Program-made: the position numbers and the translations under genes
From: Emiliania huxleyi CCMP1516
Taxonomy: Eukaryota; Haptophyta; Isochrysidales; Noelaerhabdaceae
Length of the DNA: 64,000 bases
NCBI RefSeq assembly: GCF_000372725.1
Contig: NW_005196163.1
Coordinates: forward strand, 59,607-123,606
Reading direction: 5' to 3'
Notes under the pieces: generated by a model
Told to the model about the DNA's origin: nothing
Database searches by the model: none
The model's input: the letters and a program-made list of their open reading frames with translations, nothing else
In this document: positions 18,470 to 29,279 of the stretch, one piece after another
Numbering within the stretch: position 1 is the first letter of the stretch
Layout of the letters: every line of letters starts with the position of its first letter

Positions 18470-20417
18470 CCAACACTGCTAGCCGCCCTGGCCGAGGGCG
18501 ACCTGGCCCTGCTGCGCGCCTTGCTGTCCGGGCGGACGCGCGGCACGTCGCTCGCGGCCCAGCTCGACGCGCGGCTCGACACCGACGCGCAGGACACACG
18601 CTGCTGACCTGGGCCGTTCGCCACGGGCCGTCCGAGGCGGTGAGGCTGCTGCTCGACAGCGGCGCGAGCGCGGGGGCGGCTGATGGCTACGGCGCTTCCG
18701 CGCTCTACATTGCGCGCTATGACGGTAACCTCGAGATTACCCGGCTGCTTCTCGAGGCCAGCGCGGCGGTCAACCAAGCAGGCTCTGAAGGCTTCTCGCC
18801 GCTGTACGTCGCGTGCCAGAACGGCCACCCCGAGTGCGCACAGCTGCTACTCGAGGCCAGCGCGGCGGTCAACCAAGCCGAGGAGAACGGCGCCACGCCG
18901 CTGCTCATCGCGTGCCAGAACGGCCACCTCGAGTGCGTCCAGCTGCTTCTCGAGGCCAGCGTAGCGGTCAACCAAGCCGGGAACGGCGGCGCCACGCCGC
19001 TGTACATCGCATGCAAGCATGGCAGCGTCGAGTGCGTCCGGCTGCTCCTCGGCGCCGGCGCGGCGGTCAGCCAAGCCAAGGATGACGGCACCACGCCGCT
19101 GTTCATCGCGTGCCACAACGGCCACCTCGAGTGCGCCCAGCTGCTCGTGAAGGCTGGCGCGGCGACCGACCAAGCCAGTGACGACGGCACCACGCCGCTG
19201 TACATCGCGTGCCAGAACAACCACCTAGGGTGCGTCCGGCTGCTTCTCGAGACTGGCGCGGCGCTCAACCAAGCGGAGATGAGCGGCGCCACGCCTTTGT
19301 ACATCGCGAGCCAGAACAACCACCTCGAGTGCGTCCGGCTGCTTCTCGAGGCCAGCGCGGCGGTCGACCAAGGTCTAAACGACGGCACCACGCCGCTGTT
19401 CATCGCGTGCCACAACGGCCACCTCGAGTGCGTCCGGCTGCTCCTCGAGGCCGGCGCGGCGGTCGGCCAAGCCCATGTCAGATGCGCCACGCCGCTATTC
19501 GTTGCGTGCCATAAGGGCCACTTCGACGTCGTCCGCCTGCTCCTCGAGGCCAGCGCGGCGGTTAACCAAGCCAAGTTGAACGGCGCCACGCCGCTTCACA
19601 TCGCGTGCGAGAAGGGCCGCCTTTTGAGTGCATCCAGCTGCTCCTCGGCGCCGGCGCGGCGATCAATCAGGCCGAGGAAGACGGTTTCACGCCGCTGCAC
19701 GTTGCGTGCGAGAACGGCCAGCCCGCCGTCGTGCGCTTCCTGCTGCGGGCGGGCGCAGACGCAGCGGCGCGCACCTCGGAGGGGCATACGGCGCTGCAGC
19801 TTGCCAAGGAGAAGGGCCACGCCGAGTGCGAGCGCGCTTTGGAGGCGGCGGCGAGGGAGGCCGAGGCGGCGCGGCACGCTGAGGAGCTGCTGGCGGAGGA
19901 GGAGGCGGAGGCGCGCGCCAAGGAGAAGAAGAAGGGGAAGAAGAAGCGGAAGAAGAAGAAGAAGGACACCGGCGGGGGAGGCGCTGGGCCGTCGCAAGAG
20001 GCCGAGGCGGCGGTGGGAGAGGAGGAAGAGGCCGAGGCGGCGGTGGGAGAGGAGGAAGAGGACGGGGCGCTGGCGGCGGAGGAGGAGGCGGAGCTGGCGG
20101 CGGCGCTCGAGGAGAGCGCGAGGCTGGAGGAGGAGAGGCGGGCGGCGGAGGCGCAAGGGCCGTCGGCAGCTGCAGAGGCGCCGGCTGCGAGGGAGGAGGA
20201 GCCGCCGGCCGACTTCATCTGCCCGATTACGACCGAGCTGATGATAGACCCGGTGATGGCGGCGGACGGGCATGCGTACGAGCGGACGGCGATGGAGCGC
20301 TGGCTCGCGACCAAGTCGACGAGTCCGATGACGGGCGAGGCGCTCGAGCACACCTTCCTCTCCACCATCCACGTTCTGCGCCGGCAGATTCGAGAGTGGC
20401 AGCAGGCGCGGGCTTGA
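18470..20417 (+). CDS. ankyrin-repeat U-box E3 ubiquitin ligase, two frame breaks
   Basis: The N terminus LLAALAEGDLALLRALL is typical before ankyrins. About twelve highly similar 33-residue ankyrin repeats follow (TPLFIACHNGHLECVRLLLE type). Then come a charged Lys/Glu coiled region and a C-terminal U-box (ADFICPITTELMIDPVMAAD, YERTAMERWL), giving an E2-binding ubiquitin ligase module after a substrate-binding array. The frame changes at about 18592 (one base short before HTLLTWAVRHG) and at about 19623 (two extra T between GRL and ECIQ). The repeats are nearly identical at DNA level, so either polishing errors or recent tandem expansion may be involved. The stop is at 20415-20417. The start is unresolved because the first segment is out of frame. 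Confidence 0.8.
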
Positions 20418-20539
20418 TGGCGCTCGAGCGAGCGGGGAGGGTGGGTGGGGGGTGTCGACAAGGGTGTCGATGTGGCGGCAGCGCGCGCGCCGCCACACTA
20501 TCACAAATAGTTTTTCGATGTTTCGAACACACATGCAAT

Positions 20540-20680
20540 ATCAATGTGCATGTGCATGCACATGACATATGCACATGCACATGCATGCACTTGCACATGC
20601 ACATCGCCGTCCTATGGCTATGCACATGCACATGTGCATGCACATGTGCATGTGCAAGTTGCAGCTGCAAGTTGTGACTT
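20540..20680 (+). repeat. ATGCACATGTGC-type palindromic microsatellite
   Basis: Alternating GCACAT and GTGCAT units. A similar stretch lies at about 56735-56770. Between 20680 and 21049 I see nothing else. Confidence 0.6.
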
Positions 20681-21049
20681 GTGTGTGTCCTTCCGGACCT
20701 CATGAGGAACCAGCCCGTTGCCTCCCCGAGCTATCCTACTCTCAGGAGCTATCTATCTAAAGTATTCGCGTTCCCCCCCCGCTGGTTTCCAACTCGTTCC
20801 AAGTCGTGGCCACCAATGCCGCGAAACACAACCTTGGAACATGAACGAGCCTCGATCGCGGCGCGCGGATATTCACAAAATACCCGCGGGAAATTCAATA
20901 CCGCCCCGCGATTTTATAGTGGTGTATTAGTGCCAACCGCCCCGCCGGGCCCGGCGCACCCCAACCGGACGCGCGAGTGCGATCGTACCATGACCGCACC
21001 TTAACAGAACATACAACGTACCTACATTACGTCGAGTAAAAGGCCTCAC

Positions 21050-22303
21050 TCACCTACTCGACGCAAAGGTTTCGGGGCGCGGCTTGACCAGTCCGAACGC
21101 ATCGTAGTCGGCCGCGTAGATCTCGAGGGCCTGCTGCGCGATGCTTGGCGTATAGTACCGTGCCATCTGCTCGCTGGCGGCCGTTCGATGCGCCGAGTTG
21201 GAGCGCTCGGGGAGGAATTCTCTGCGAAGCGCCGTGTTCAGTCCAACATGTCGGAAGAGCGCATCGGCGCTGGCATGGAAATGCGAGCCACTCATGCGCA
21301 GGTGGTAGTGCACCGACGGCAGCAGCGACGGCACGTCTGCTCGCCTGCTCGCCAGCCCGCAGTGCATGTGCTGCGGCTTAAAGTGAGTGTCCCACCCGGG
21401 CGACTGCTTCTGGGTGCGGTGCAGCCGAGCCACAAAATCGGCAAACCTCGGGACGCGCATGATCTCGCGTGGGGCCCGATTCCTGGTCGTGAGCGTACTG
21501 TTGGCACTCGCGCTCTCCTTCAGCTCTTTGGCGTAGAAGCCCTGGCAGTGCGAGATGAGTGGCATCGCCTCCTCTCTTCCTTCAGCCCTATGGGAAAAGG
21601 CGCACTTGTCGAGGTAGCCGCTCAGCAGTCGCTCGAGCGGGTCGCGCACGACGACTGCCTTGATGATCGAGCGGCAGTACAGCATCGCCGTCAGCTGCTC
21701 GGCCGCGAAGGCGCGCACGCTCGGCAGCTGACACTCGTGGATGTCGTCGAGGAGGCCATTGAAGGCGCAAGCGGTGTCCGTGCATCGGCGATCCACTCTA
21801 CCGGTGGTTGCGCGCATCAGACGGATCCACTCGCTCATCCCGTTCTTCTCCATGGTGCAGACCATGAACCGCTTGGTGGGAGCGACCAGCCACTGCCCGC
21901 TAGCTCCCAAGACCGAAAGGCCCAGCCGCCTTGCGATGGACGCGTTCGGCGCAGACCGGCCGGGGGCAAAGGACGGATTGGCCTGGCTGGAGAGTGGTGC
22001 CGGCGTGCTCCTGGAGGTTTCCACGTGGCACGGATCTGGCCAGCCCTCCGGTAGTAGCAGGTGCCTGTACCTCGTTATGCTGGCGCCGTGCACCACAGTG
22101 TTACGAGTCAGCTTGCCTCGGTTGCAGCGCCCGCCAGATGGGAGCCACTCTGCGCCAACTGGGAGCCACTCGGTCCGGTTGAGTTCCGTCAGCGAGCAAT
22201 TCCGGCAAGCCGAGGAGAACGTGGTTGTCGAAAAGCCGACGGCGCCAGGTGGTCGTACTGGCGAGGTGCAGCAGAGGTGCGCCGGTACATTGGCAGCTGA
22301 CAT
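21050..22303 (-). CDS. carbohydrate sulfotransferase (Sulfotransfer_2 / HNK-1 type)
   Basis: Uninterrupted 417-aa ORF. KRFMVCTMEKNGMSEWIRLM corresponds to the 5'-phosphosulfate loop (K..G...). AVVVRDPLERLLSGYLDKC is the 3'-phosphate-binding motif (RDPxxRLxSxY). GFYAKEL, F..FV..L, then W..H..PQ..HC, and a C-terminal YYTPSIAQQALEIYAADYDAFGL complete the family pattern. These enzymes move sulfate from PAPS to sugars in the Golgi. Cys pairs and NCS, NRT and NST sequons agree with a lumenal location, though a signal anchor is not obvious at this start. Intron-free, unlike several neighbours. Confidence 0.85.
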   Translation of the reverse strand: MSAANVPAHLCCTSPVRPPGAVGFSTTTFSSACRNCSLTELNRTEWLPVGAEWLPSGGRCNRGKLTRNTVVHGASITRYRHLLLPEGWPDPCHVETSRSTPAPLSSQANPSFAPGRSAPNASIARRLGLSVLGASGQWLVAPTKRFMVCTMEKNGMSEWIRLMRATTGRVDRRCTDTACAFNGLLDDIHECQLPSVRAFAAEQLTAMLYCRSIIKAVVVRDPLERLLSGYLDKCAFSHRAEGREEAMPLISHCQGFYAKELKESASANSTLTTRNRAPREIMRVPRFADFVARLHRTQKQSPGWDTHFKPQHMHCGLASRRADVPSLLPSVHYHLRMSGSHFHASADALFRHVGLNTALRREFLPERSNSAHRTAASEQMARYYTPSIAQQALEIYAADYDAFGLVKPRPETFASSR

Positions 22304-22734
22304 CGAAAGCGCACCACGTTCGTCGCGGCGCGATAGATAGTGCGCCGAGCGCTCGCTCGGCTACTAAATTGACAACTAAAACTTTCGTGTAAAACAACAA
22401 CTTTTACGGAGGAAGCAACGCGGAGGGGGGCGACAGCAGTAGCATTGGACACGGAGCAGCGGGCGGCGGCCAGGACTCGGAAAGGCAAGATGGTAGCGAC
22501 ACCGACTGTGGGCCTGCTACACCAACGGCTACAACCCCAGCCAGCCCTGTCAGCCACCCCTCGCTCGCCCGCCACCGACCCTGAACCGCATCCGTCGCTA
22601 ACCCTCGCCGTGCCCCCCGAGTTCGTGTTCGAGCGATATGGAAGCGATATGGTCCGAGTACGTGCCGAGCGAGCAGGCGAGGGAGATCGGGGATGATCGG
22701 GGAGCACGATGCGTAATTGCCATCGAGGTTGGAG
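22304..22734. other. intergenic, no supported gene
   Basis: Upstream of the sulfotransferase. ORFs here are short and overlap on both strands. Confidence 0.4.
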
Positions 22735-23240
22735 CAGGCGGACATCGCTTCCAGGGAGGGGGGCGGGTTTTTTTCCACGCCCCCCCCCCCCCTAGCATGT
22801 GGTGAAGCCTCTGGGGGGGTCGGGACTGGTCGGGACCCCCCCCTAGCATGTGGTGAAGCCTCTGGGGGGGGTCGGACCCCCCCCAGCATGTGGTGGGCAC
22901 CCCCCAGCCGTTCGTGGGCTAGGAATAGCCGCCAGAGAGCCGATTTTGCCCCCAAAGTTGTGAAATCGTGGCTGAAAGTCCAATATCTTGGAGAATCTGA
23001 CCAGTCTCAAGGCTCATGTAGCTCCAAAGGATGGTTTTACCCTCGAAAATCCTGCAAAATGAGGTGTAAAATCAAGAGCCCGGAGGGTCTGACCACTCTC
23101 TGGGGGGGTCCTCGGCCATGACCCCCCCCCCAGCATGTGGTGAAGGCGCTGGGGGGGGCGGGACCCCCCCCCTAGCATGTGGTGTGAGCAGAAGCGCGCC
23201 CCCCTCCCTGGAAGCGATGTCCGCCTGCTCTTGACCCTCC
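22735..23240. repeat. inverted pair of repeat R4 copies
   Basis: 22735-22910 and 23100-23240 carry the same blocks (CTAGCATGTGGTGAAGCCTC, GGAAGCGATGTCCGCCTGCT) in opposite orientation, with long C/G homopolymers, around a 190-bp less GC-rich centre. They could form a large hairpin. Confidence 0.6.
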
Positions 23241-23430
23241 CCCACCATCCTCCATCCTTCTCCCCGAACGACCCCGCTCTCGCATCTGCTATGGTCTCCC
23301 TCTCAATACACAACACGCTCGCCGACTTGGCAACCAGGGTTGACTCCATCGCGCTGTAGGCGACGAACCTGCCCCCGCCCCTCGGGGCGGGGGTCCCCGT
23401 CCCCCCGGGGGGGCCCGTTGGGCCCTCTCC

Positions 23431-23904
23431 AGGGGGCGACCCCTCCGGGGAGGACGGCCTTCCCCGTGCCGGTTCTCCCCAACCAACCCCACCGGCAGCG
23501 CGAGCTGCCGGCCATATTGAGCGGTCCGTCCGCGTCGCGCACTCGTCCCAACCGGGGGCCGCAGACTCGTTCTGCGCGCCAACGGCTGGTGACGCTGTGT
23601 TGCCCTTGAGCTAGTCCTTCCCCGGTCGCCTAGCCTCTGCGCTGTCTGGCGAACGCCTGTATGCCATGCGCGCGGACCACGCTTGCGTGGATACGTGGCT
23701 GGCAGGCTGCCCCCGTGTGTGCGGGGTAACCCGCGCACGGGGAAGCTTCACGGGTTCGAGTCGTCAAACACTAAGCAGCGGAGGTGTGCCGAGGGGGACC
23801 GGGAGGCGGTAAGTCGTCGTCGCCCGGCGCTGCTTGCAGCACCGTGGCGATGGCGCTAAGAGGTTCCTCTTTTCCGCGCCCCCCCCCGCAAGGCGCGCGA
23901 TACA
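23431..23904 (+). repeat. dispersed repeat R1, copy A (about 0.47 kb)
   Basis: Strongly similar to 29280-29748 over its whole length. It ends in a segment whose reverse complement is the intron at 16180-16255. It contains GGGTTCGAGTCG, similar to a pol III B box, but no convincing A box. Confidence 0.75.
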
Positions 23905-24447
23905 AACAAAGCAGTCGTGGGAGTGGTCGGACCTATCGGTCCCGAGGGTTGCAAATGAGTATGAGAGTAGGGTTGGGCTGCAGCGGAGGTGATCTGATCC
24001 CCAGGCGACCGGGTCCCTCGTATCAGGCAGTCGCCTGGGATCCCTCGCACGGAACGCGCCCAATTTGGGCTGGAAATGCCGCCGCCACGGGTTGGTGGCG
24101 CCCTCGGCAGCGGGGCAGGCGGGCAGCGGGCCACGCCGCGCAACCAACTTGCGCGACCAACTTGCGACCCCTGTCCCTCGTATTCGCCCCAGATTTTGCC
24201 CTATCCCGACTCACCAGGTACCGCGAGCGGCGAGCCGCACCAAGTTACCTCCATTTCCGACAAGTTCATCCCGCCCGCACACCATAGTCCATCATGCGCC
24301 CTCGCCATGTTGCGGGGGCACGCACATGCGCCATCCTCCGCGCAGACAGTCATGTCAGACACACACACCGCCGCCAGAGGAAGCGACGACGCCCCTCTCT
24401 TTTCGGAGCACGCCCAGCGGGGCGGCACCGCGTAGACGCTCCCCGCT
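23905..24447. other. intergenic, no supported gene
   Basis: Overlapping compositional ORFs only. Confidence 0.35.
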
Positions 24448-26089
24448 TCAGCCGAGGATCTTTGGCTTCTTGTCCTGGAGCGCCGCGAGCGCACTGTTGA
24501 GCATCGCGACCAGCCCCTCGAAAGAGCCGCCTGTGCACGGCAACGGGCGTGAAGAGGCGCCGTTCACAGCAGGAGGATCGCGGCCCGCCCCTCGGAGGCC
24601 ACCCTTGCCCTCGAGCTTGGAGCCCTCCGCGCCGGAGATCTCGACGTGGGCCATACGGCCGCCTGCGGGTCCGCAGTCCACGCGGCTGTGAATCCGCGAT
24701 ATGGGGAGATATGGGGAGATATGGGGAGATATCGGGAGGTACCCGGTCGCCTGGGATGCCCGAGATATGGGGAGATATGGGGGGGATATGGAAAGATATG
24801 GGTACGCGGCGCCTGGGATGCCCGACGGGCCGTAGCACAGGATCTTGCCTGTTCACAGAGCCGGTACGGCTCACAGCTCACCTCTCTTCGTCTCACAGCC
24901 GAGCGGGCCGAAGCGGGGATCTGCCGATCGGAAGCGGAAGCTTCGAGACGTCGGCGGCGCGCTCGCCCGCCTGTCTCTCCGAGAAGCCGGCAGTTAGGGA
25001 GGGAGGGAAACCTCGGCCATCCTCGGCGGACCTCGGCGGACCTCGGCGGACCTCGGCCAATCTGGGCTAGTCACGCCAATCCTGGCCACTCTGGGCCAAC
25101 CTCGGCGATTCTCAGCGAGTGTCGGCACTCCTGGCATCTCTCGGCCAATCTCGGCCCATCTCTGCCTGTCGCCCGCCTTTTCTCCGACCAGCTCCGTCTC
25201 GCCCACAGAGAGGTGGCCCTCGCACTCCGTCACCTCGGAGAGCTCAGAGATGGTGAGGTCGATGGTGCCCGTGACGGCGGTGCGCGCGTCGCCGCTGGCG
25301 GCGCCGCGGCCCCACTTGCCGGGCTCGTCGTAGTGCAGCCCGACGCCGAGGTCGATGCCGGTGAGGTGGACCTGATGGGATTGTGGGAGATTGTGGGAGA
25401 TGGTCGGAGATTGTGGGAGACTGTGGGAGATGGGAGCTACGCACACCGTAGGATGACGACGACCGTGAGAGATGGGGAGATATCGGGAGTTATCGGGAGG
25501 TATCGAGAGGTGGAGCCGAGAAGAAGTGGAGCCGAGAGGAAGTGGAGCCGAGCTAGTTCCAAGAGGTGGAGCGTCACCTTGAGCCCGTTCCGCAAGCCGC
25601 CGCACGAGTCGTAGTCGACCGACTCGACCGACAGCGCCTCGATCTTGAGCTCGGAGATGGTGACCTTGACGGGTCCGACGTTGATGTTTGCTTCCACGGG
25701 CAGGTCGGAGATCTTGGAGCCGGGCACCTGGTGGGAGTGAGCGAAGCATTTCGCACCGTGTGGCGAGGTGGCGGGGCGGCGGCCACTGCGCGGGAGGTGT
25801 GGATGCGGGCTTGAAGCGGGAGGCGTTGAGGATGCGGGCTCGCACGGCGATCGGGCACCCTGGCGACGACTTTGTCGACCGCGGAGTTGATGAAAGAGTG
25901 GATGGGCCCGCTGCGTGACTTGCAGCTCTCCTCGCCCTGAAAGGTGGCGGCGTCCTTCTGGCGGCCAAACTCGTCGGGTTGAGGAAGCACGCCGGCGTGG
26001 TAGACGGCGGCGAAACAGGTGAGGGCGATGGCGGCAAGCGAAAGGGCGGCGATGCGGCGGGGCCGGGTGTCGGCGGCTGTGGCAATCAT
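24448..26089 (-). CDS. secreted BPI/LBP-like lipid-binding protein (putative)
   Basis: Begins MIATAADTRPRRIAALSLAAIALTCF, a signal peptide or anchor. The mature part, after splicing, reads IHSFINSAVDKVVAR-VPGSKISDLPVEANINVGPV, then KVTISELKIEALSVESVDYD and GLK-VHLTGIDLGVGLHYD. This is followed by GTIDLTISELSEVTE and, at the end, GSFEGLVAMLNSALAALQDKK. Amphipathic strands, 'ISELKIEAL' and W-poor glycine turns recall BPI/LBP/TULIP folds, which bind lipids. Introns are 25728-25858, 25372-25577 and 24531-24608. Others between 25200 and 24640 contain ATATGGGGAG and CTCGGCGGA minisatellites and are not resolved. The stop is at 24448-24450. Family assignment is by overall look. Confidence 0.5.
24531..24608 (-). 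other. predicted GC-AG intron with family-1 element
   Basis: 78 nt. The last 37 nt are a family-1 variant. The first part resembles the next exon (CGAGGGGC.GG.CGCGAT). Splicing joins SKLEG to GSFEGL. Confidence 0.6.
25372..25577 (-). other. predicted intron, GT-AG
   Basis: GTGACGCTCCACCTC at the intron start resembles GTCCACCTC at the next exon. Contains GATTGTGGGA and TATCGGGAG minisatellites. Joins NGLK to VHLTGIDL. Confidence 0.55.
25728..25858 (-). other. predicted intron, GT-AG, 8-bp duplication
   Basis: GGTGCCCG lies at both boundaries. Joins VVAR to VPGSKIS in phase 0. Confidence 0.6.
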
Positions 26090-26350
26090 GGAGGCTGCGA
26101 CTTGAGTTGGTCCCGAACAAAGTCGGGCACCCAGGTGTTTTTCTTCTTCTCTGTGCGACTATGTGTGTCTACCCAGGTGTTTTTCTTCTTCTGCTCTGTT
26201 TTTAGGGCGTGATTTCTTTGATTCAAGAAAGGGGCTCCGCGTGTTTCTCGTTTCTCGCGCAGCCCTGGGCCTCGGGCTCGCAGGTCTACTCGATGACGAA
26301 CAAAAAGAAGAGCCGAGCCCGCAAGTCGCGCGGCCCCGCCTCGTGCTCAG

Positions 26351-28693
26351 GAGGCTTCCAGCGAGCGGGAAGGCACCTACGCGAGATACAAGCACTGCAC
26401 GAACCGGGTGCATGAGTGGTGCGACAGCCTCACGGGACTGAGCTCAGTCACCCTGCGCGACTGGGCGAGCTCAATGGAACTGCTCGCCAAGCGCGGTGAG
26501 AAGATGCCAGTGGCTGTGCGCGGCTCATTGGACACGGCCATTGCGCTTCGGGATGAGGCCAACGCCTTCTACCGCGCAATTCAGGCGGCCGAGGAGCAGC
26601 AGAAGCGACACTGGTACGTTTGCCGCCTCCTGCGCCAGTTCCGCCGCCTGTTCTCGCCGCGCGCATCGGCACAGCCACCGACCGAAGCGACCTCGGCAGC
26701 CGCGCCGTCTTCGAGCCCGGTGGGCTTCGAGGCACTCGCCATCGAGACAGCCGACAACGAATCTCCCTCGGACGACAACGAATCTCCCTCCGAGGCAGAG
26801 CATGCGGCAGATGTGGCAGATGTCGACGCCGCCTCCACGGAGGAGGCCGACCCCGTCTTCGCATTCGCCTGCCTGCTGGCCGACGCCGTGCGCACGCGGC
26901 AGGAGGTGCGCAAGGTATGGGCGGAGTGGGCGCCTGCGGCCGACCACGGGGCGACGCTGCTCGGCGCGGCGAGCGAGGCGGCGTTCGCGGTGGTGAAGCT
27001 CGAACGGATCGTCAATCAGCATCAGCTCACGCTCGGACTGCCCGACACCGACCTCAGCACGCTTGCGGTGGCGGCGGCGCCACGCGTCCAGCTGCGGCAG
27101 CTGAAGGCCAAGCCAGAGCTGAACGGCCGCTGCGGCACCCTCGGCACGCGCGATGCGCAGAGCGGCCGCTACGCCGTCACGATCGACGGCGCCGCCGCGG
27201 GGTCGCCGCCGGTGCACGCCAAGGCCGCCAACTTGTGCGGCGAGCATGGGTGGGAAGCACGGCCGGAGGCACTGCTCGGCACGCTGCAGCAGGACGAGCG
27301 ATGCCCAACCCTGCCGGGACCACCCTCACCCTCCGAGCGATCTCGAGCCCTGCTGGGCGGCTCCCAGGGCCGAACCCTCACAGCGTGCGCTCGCGGGTTG
27401 GTCATGCAATGGCAGGCCGCTTCCCCCCTGCTAGACTTCACCCCCGACGGCTGCCGCTGCAGGTCGAGCGCGCCGTCGCCGACTTCGACTTCGACCGCGA
27501 GCCAGCGCACTGCATGCTCGCCGACGAGCTCGGCCAGCTGCCTGCCGACCCGTCGGCACTGCTGCAGCTGTGGGCGAGCCATGGCGCGCTGTGGCAGTGG
27601 GCGAACTACGCACACGGCATCGGAGGGTACGGCGCGAGCGAGACGCTGTGGCGGTGTCGAGGCCACCGTGCTCTGCCGCGCGAACGGCGTCGACGTCGTC
27701 CCTTCGCCCGTGGAGCGGGCGCTGCACCCAGCGACGACGGCCATGCGCGAGCTCCGCTTCCTTCGCGTCGCCAGCCGCGCAGCTCTCGCGTCGGCGCCGA
27801 TCGAAGACGATGTCGCGCTCAGCCAGGCACTCCGGACAGAGCTCGATGCGCTCGACATTGCCCTAGAGAACGCGCCGGCGGCGCAGTCGTGCGTGTGGCT
27901 GGCAGGCGACTTGCTCGATCTCGGTGGGCGCATCGCGGCGGGCACGACGACGGCAAAGGTGGTCTGGCGGCACAAGTCTCACTTGCTTGTCATGGTGCAC
28001 GTGTACCACGCGTTGCGCTGCTGCGGCCGGCTGCGTGCGATCGGCGAGGTGGACGCGCTCGTGCGCATGTTCCGCCGCGCCGTCTTCTTCCGGACGGAGA
28101 CGCTGCCGCAGCGCGGCGGCTTCGCCACCGCCCTCGCGCTGTCCATCGGCGCGACCGCCAGCTCGGTGCGGCGCGGTGCGCCCGAGCTGCGGCACGGGCG
28201 TATCCTCGAGTACACAGGCATCAACCCCGCCGAGTGGTCCATGCTGCGCCACGTCGGCGTGTTCGCGGGCGCCGGGCTCGACGTCGGCGCCGAGGTCGAC
28301 TTCCAGGCAACGGCCCGCGAGGAGGTGGCCGTGCTCTACCGCGCACCGACGCTCGCTGGCGCGCTCAAGCTGCTGCGAGTGGACCGCGCGATGCGGCTGG
28401 CGGGCGTGCGCGCGCCGCTCGTGCTCCGCGAAGCCGACGAGGGCAGCGCGACGGGCAGCGCGCTTGCGAGTGCCGTCAGCTGCTGGGAGCAGCTGTTCCC
28501 AGGCTGCGGCTGTCAGCCACCGGCACCGCCGGCAGCGGTACCACTGGAGTTCAGCAGCTACACACAGGTGGCGCCGGTCGAGGGCCAGAAACTCGGCACG
28601 AGCAGCTACGTCTCGACAGAGGAGCGACTTACCAGAGCGCAACTCACGCAGAGGTACAGGGACGGGATCGCACGCGCGAGGGAGGCACGGTGA
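26351..28693 (+). CDS. large cytosolic protein with DUF6604-like N terminus
   Basis: The first clear exon opens after CTCAG at 26351 with EREGTYARYKHCTNRVHEWC, then SLDTAIALRDEANAFY, resembling the Y..YK..T..V..WL start of DUF6604 proteins. A Lys/Arg/Trp helix (KRHWYVCRLLRQFRRLF) and acidic linker follow. Next comes a beta-rich module, LNGRCGTLGTRDAQSGRYAV, then KAANL, seen in many algal proteins. Removing intron 27293-27462 joins GTLQQ to VERAVADFDF. Near 27655 one extra base separates ASETLWR from VEATVLCRANG. The long C-terminal half is helical, ends TQRYRDGIARAREAR, and has no family I know. The 5' exon or exons are uncertain. Confidence 0.5.
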   Translation, partial: EASSEREGTYARYKHCTNRVHEWCDSLTGLSSVTLRDWASSMELLAKRGEKMPVAVRGSLDTAIALRDEANAFYRAIQAAEEQQKRHWYVCRLLRQFRRLFSPRASAQPPTEATSAAAPSSSPVGFEALAIETADNESPSDDNESPSEAEHAADVADVDAASTEEADPVFAFACLLADAVRTRQEVRKVWAEWAPAADHGATLLGAASEAAFAVVKLERIVNQHQLTLGLPDTDLSTLAVAAAPRVQLRQLKAKPELNGRCGTLGTRDAQSGRYAVTIDGAAAGSPPVHAKAANLCGEHGWEARPEALLGTLQQDERCPTLPGPPSPSERSRALLGGSQGRTLTACARGLVMQWQAASPLLDFTPDGCRCRSSAPSPTSTSTASQRTACSPTSSASCLPTRRHCCSCGRAMARCGSGRTTHTASEGTARARRCGGVEATVLCRANGVDVVPSPVERALHPATTAMRELRFLRVASRAALASAPIEDDVALSQALRTELDALDIALENAPAAQSCVWLAGDLLDLGGRIAAGTTTAKVVWRHKSHLLVMVHVYHALRCCGRLRAIGEVDALVRMFRRAVFFRTETLPQRGGFATALALSIGATASSVRRGAPELRHGRILEYTGINPAEWSMLRHVGVFAGAGLDVGAEVDFQATAREEVAVLYRAPTLAGALKLLRVDRAMRLAGVRAPLVLREADEGSATGSALASAVSCWEQLFPGCGCQPPAPPAAVPLEFSSYTQVAPVEGQKLGTSSYVSTEERLTRAQLTQRYRDGIARAREAR
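27293..27462 (+). other. predicted intron with apparent GA donor
   Basis: CAGGACGAGCG at the exon end/intron start and CAGGTCGAGCG at the acceptor differ by one base. Phase-0 joining of LQQ to VERAV requires GA...AG. Confidence 0.5.
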
Positions 28694-28959
28694 TCGCACG
28701 ATCTCGAGCACGATCGTTGCTTCGAGTAATTTCAACTCGTTTGTTCGTCATCGAGTGTTGCCAAGGCAAGCGAGCGAAAGGAGGCGAAAGGAGAAAAACC
28801 CACGTCGTGTAGCTCTCCTGGTAACATATAATACCTGACCACTGTTCGTGGTCGTGTGCACACACACCCGGGTGGTCGAGCACACACACCCCCGCAGTGC
28901 TCGCCATTTACTGGTAAATGAGTGGTATTTACCACTTGTTTGATTCTCCTGGGTTCGCT

Positions 28960-29277
28960 AAAAAGGCAGATTCACGGCTTCGTGCACACGACACGACGCG
29001 CGCCGTTCCCCGCGCACGTCCTCCCTCTTTAGTCTTTTTCCACATGCGCCGGGGCTGGCGCAACAGACTGCTCCACACCACTGTCTGCGATCTGCATCTG
29101 GCATCTCGCATTCTGCTGCGTGGACACCGTGGTCGTCATGCACACACTTAAACATGCACATATGCAAATGTACATGTTTTTAGATGTTACTTGAAGAGCT
29201 GCACAGGCACAGCGAGCTCGCGCATGTGCACTTGATACAACCCGTGACCCATGTCGGCAGTGTCGACGACCTCGAAC
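28960..29277 (-). pseudogene. 3' remnant of an ADP-ribosyltransferase gene
   Basis: 29180-29277 encodes only the last residues of the ART found at 38522-40042 (stop at 29187). 28960-29180 matches the DNA downstream of the ART copies (CGTGGTCGTCATGCACACAC, TTAAACATGCACAT). Homology stops exactly where repeat R1 begins. Confidence 0.7.
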
Positions 29278-29279
29278 TT

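Noticed and set aside
20227-20703. His/Cys-rich minus-strand ORF over the ATGCACATG repeats
   Set aside because: Antisense of the U-box end plus a palindromic repeat; no domain.
23431-23904. tRNA gene or tRNA-derived SINE suggested by GGGTTCGAGTCG
   Set aside because: B-box-like only; no A box, acceptor stem or anticodon arm could be folded by eye.
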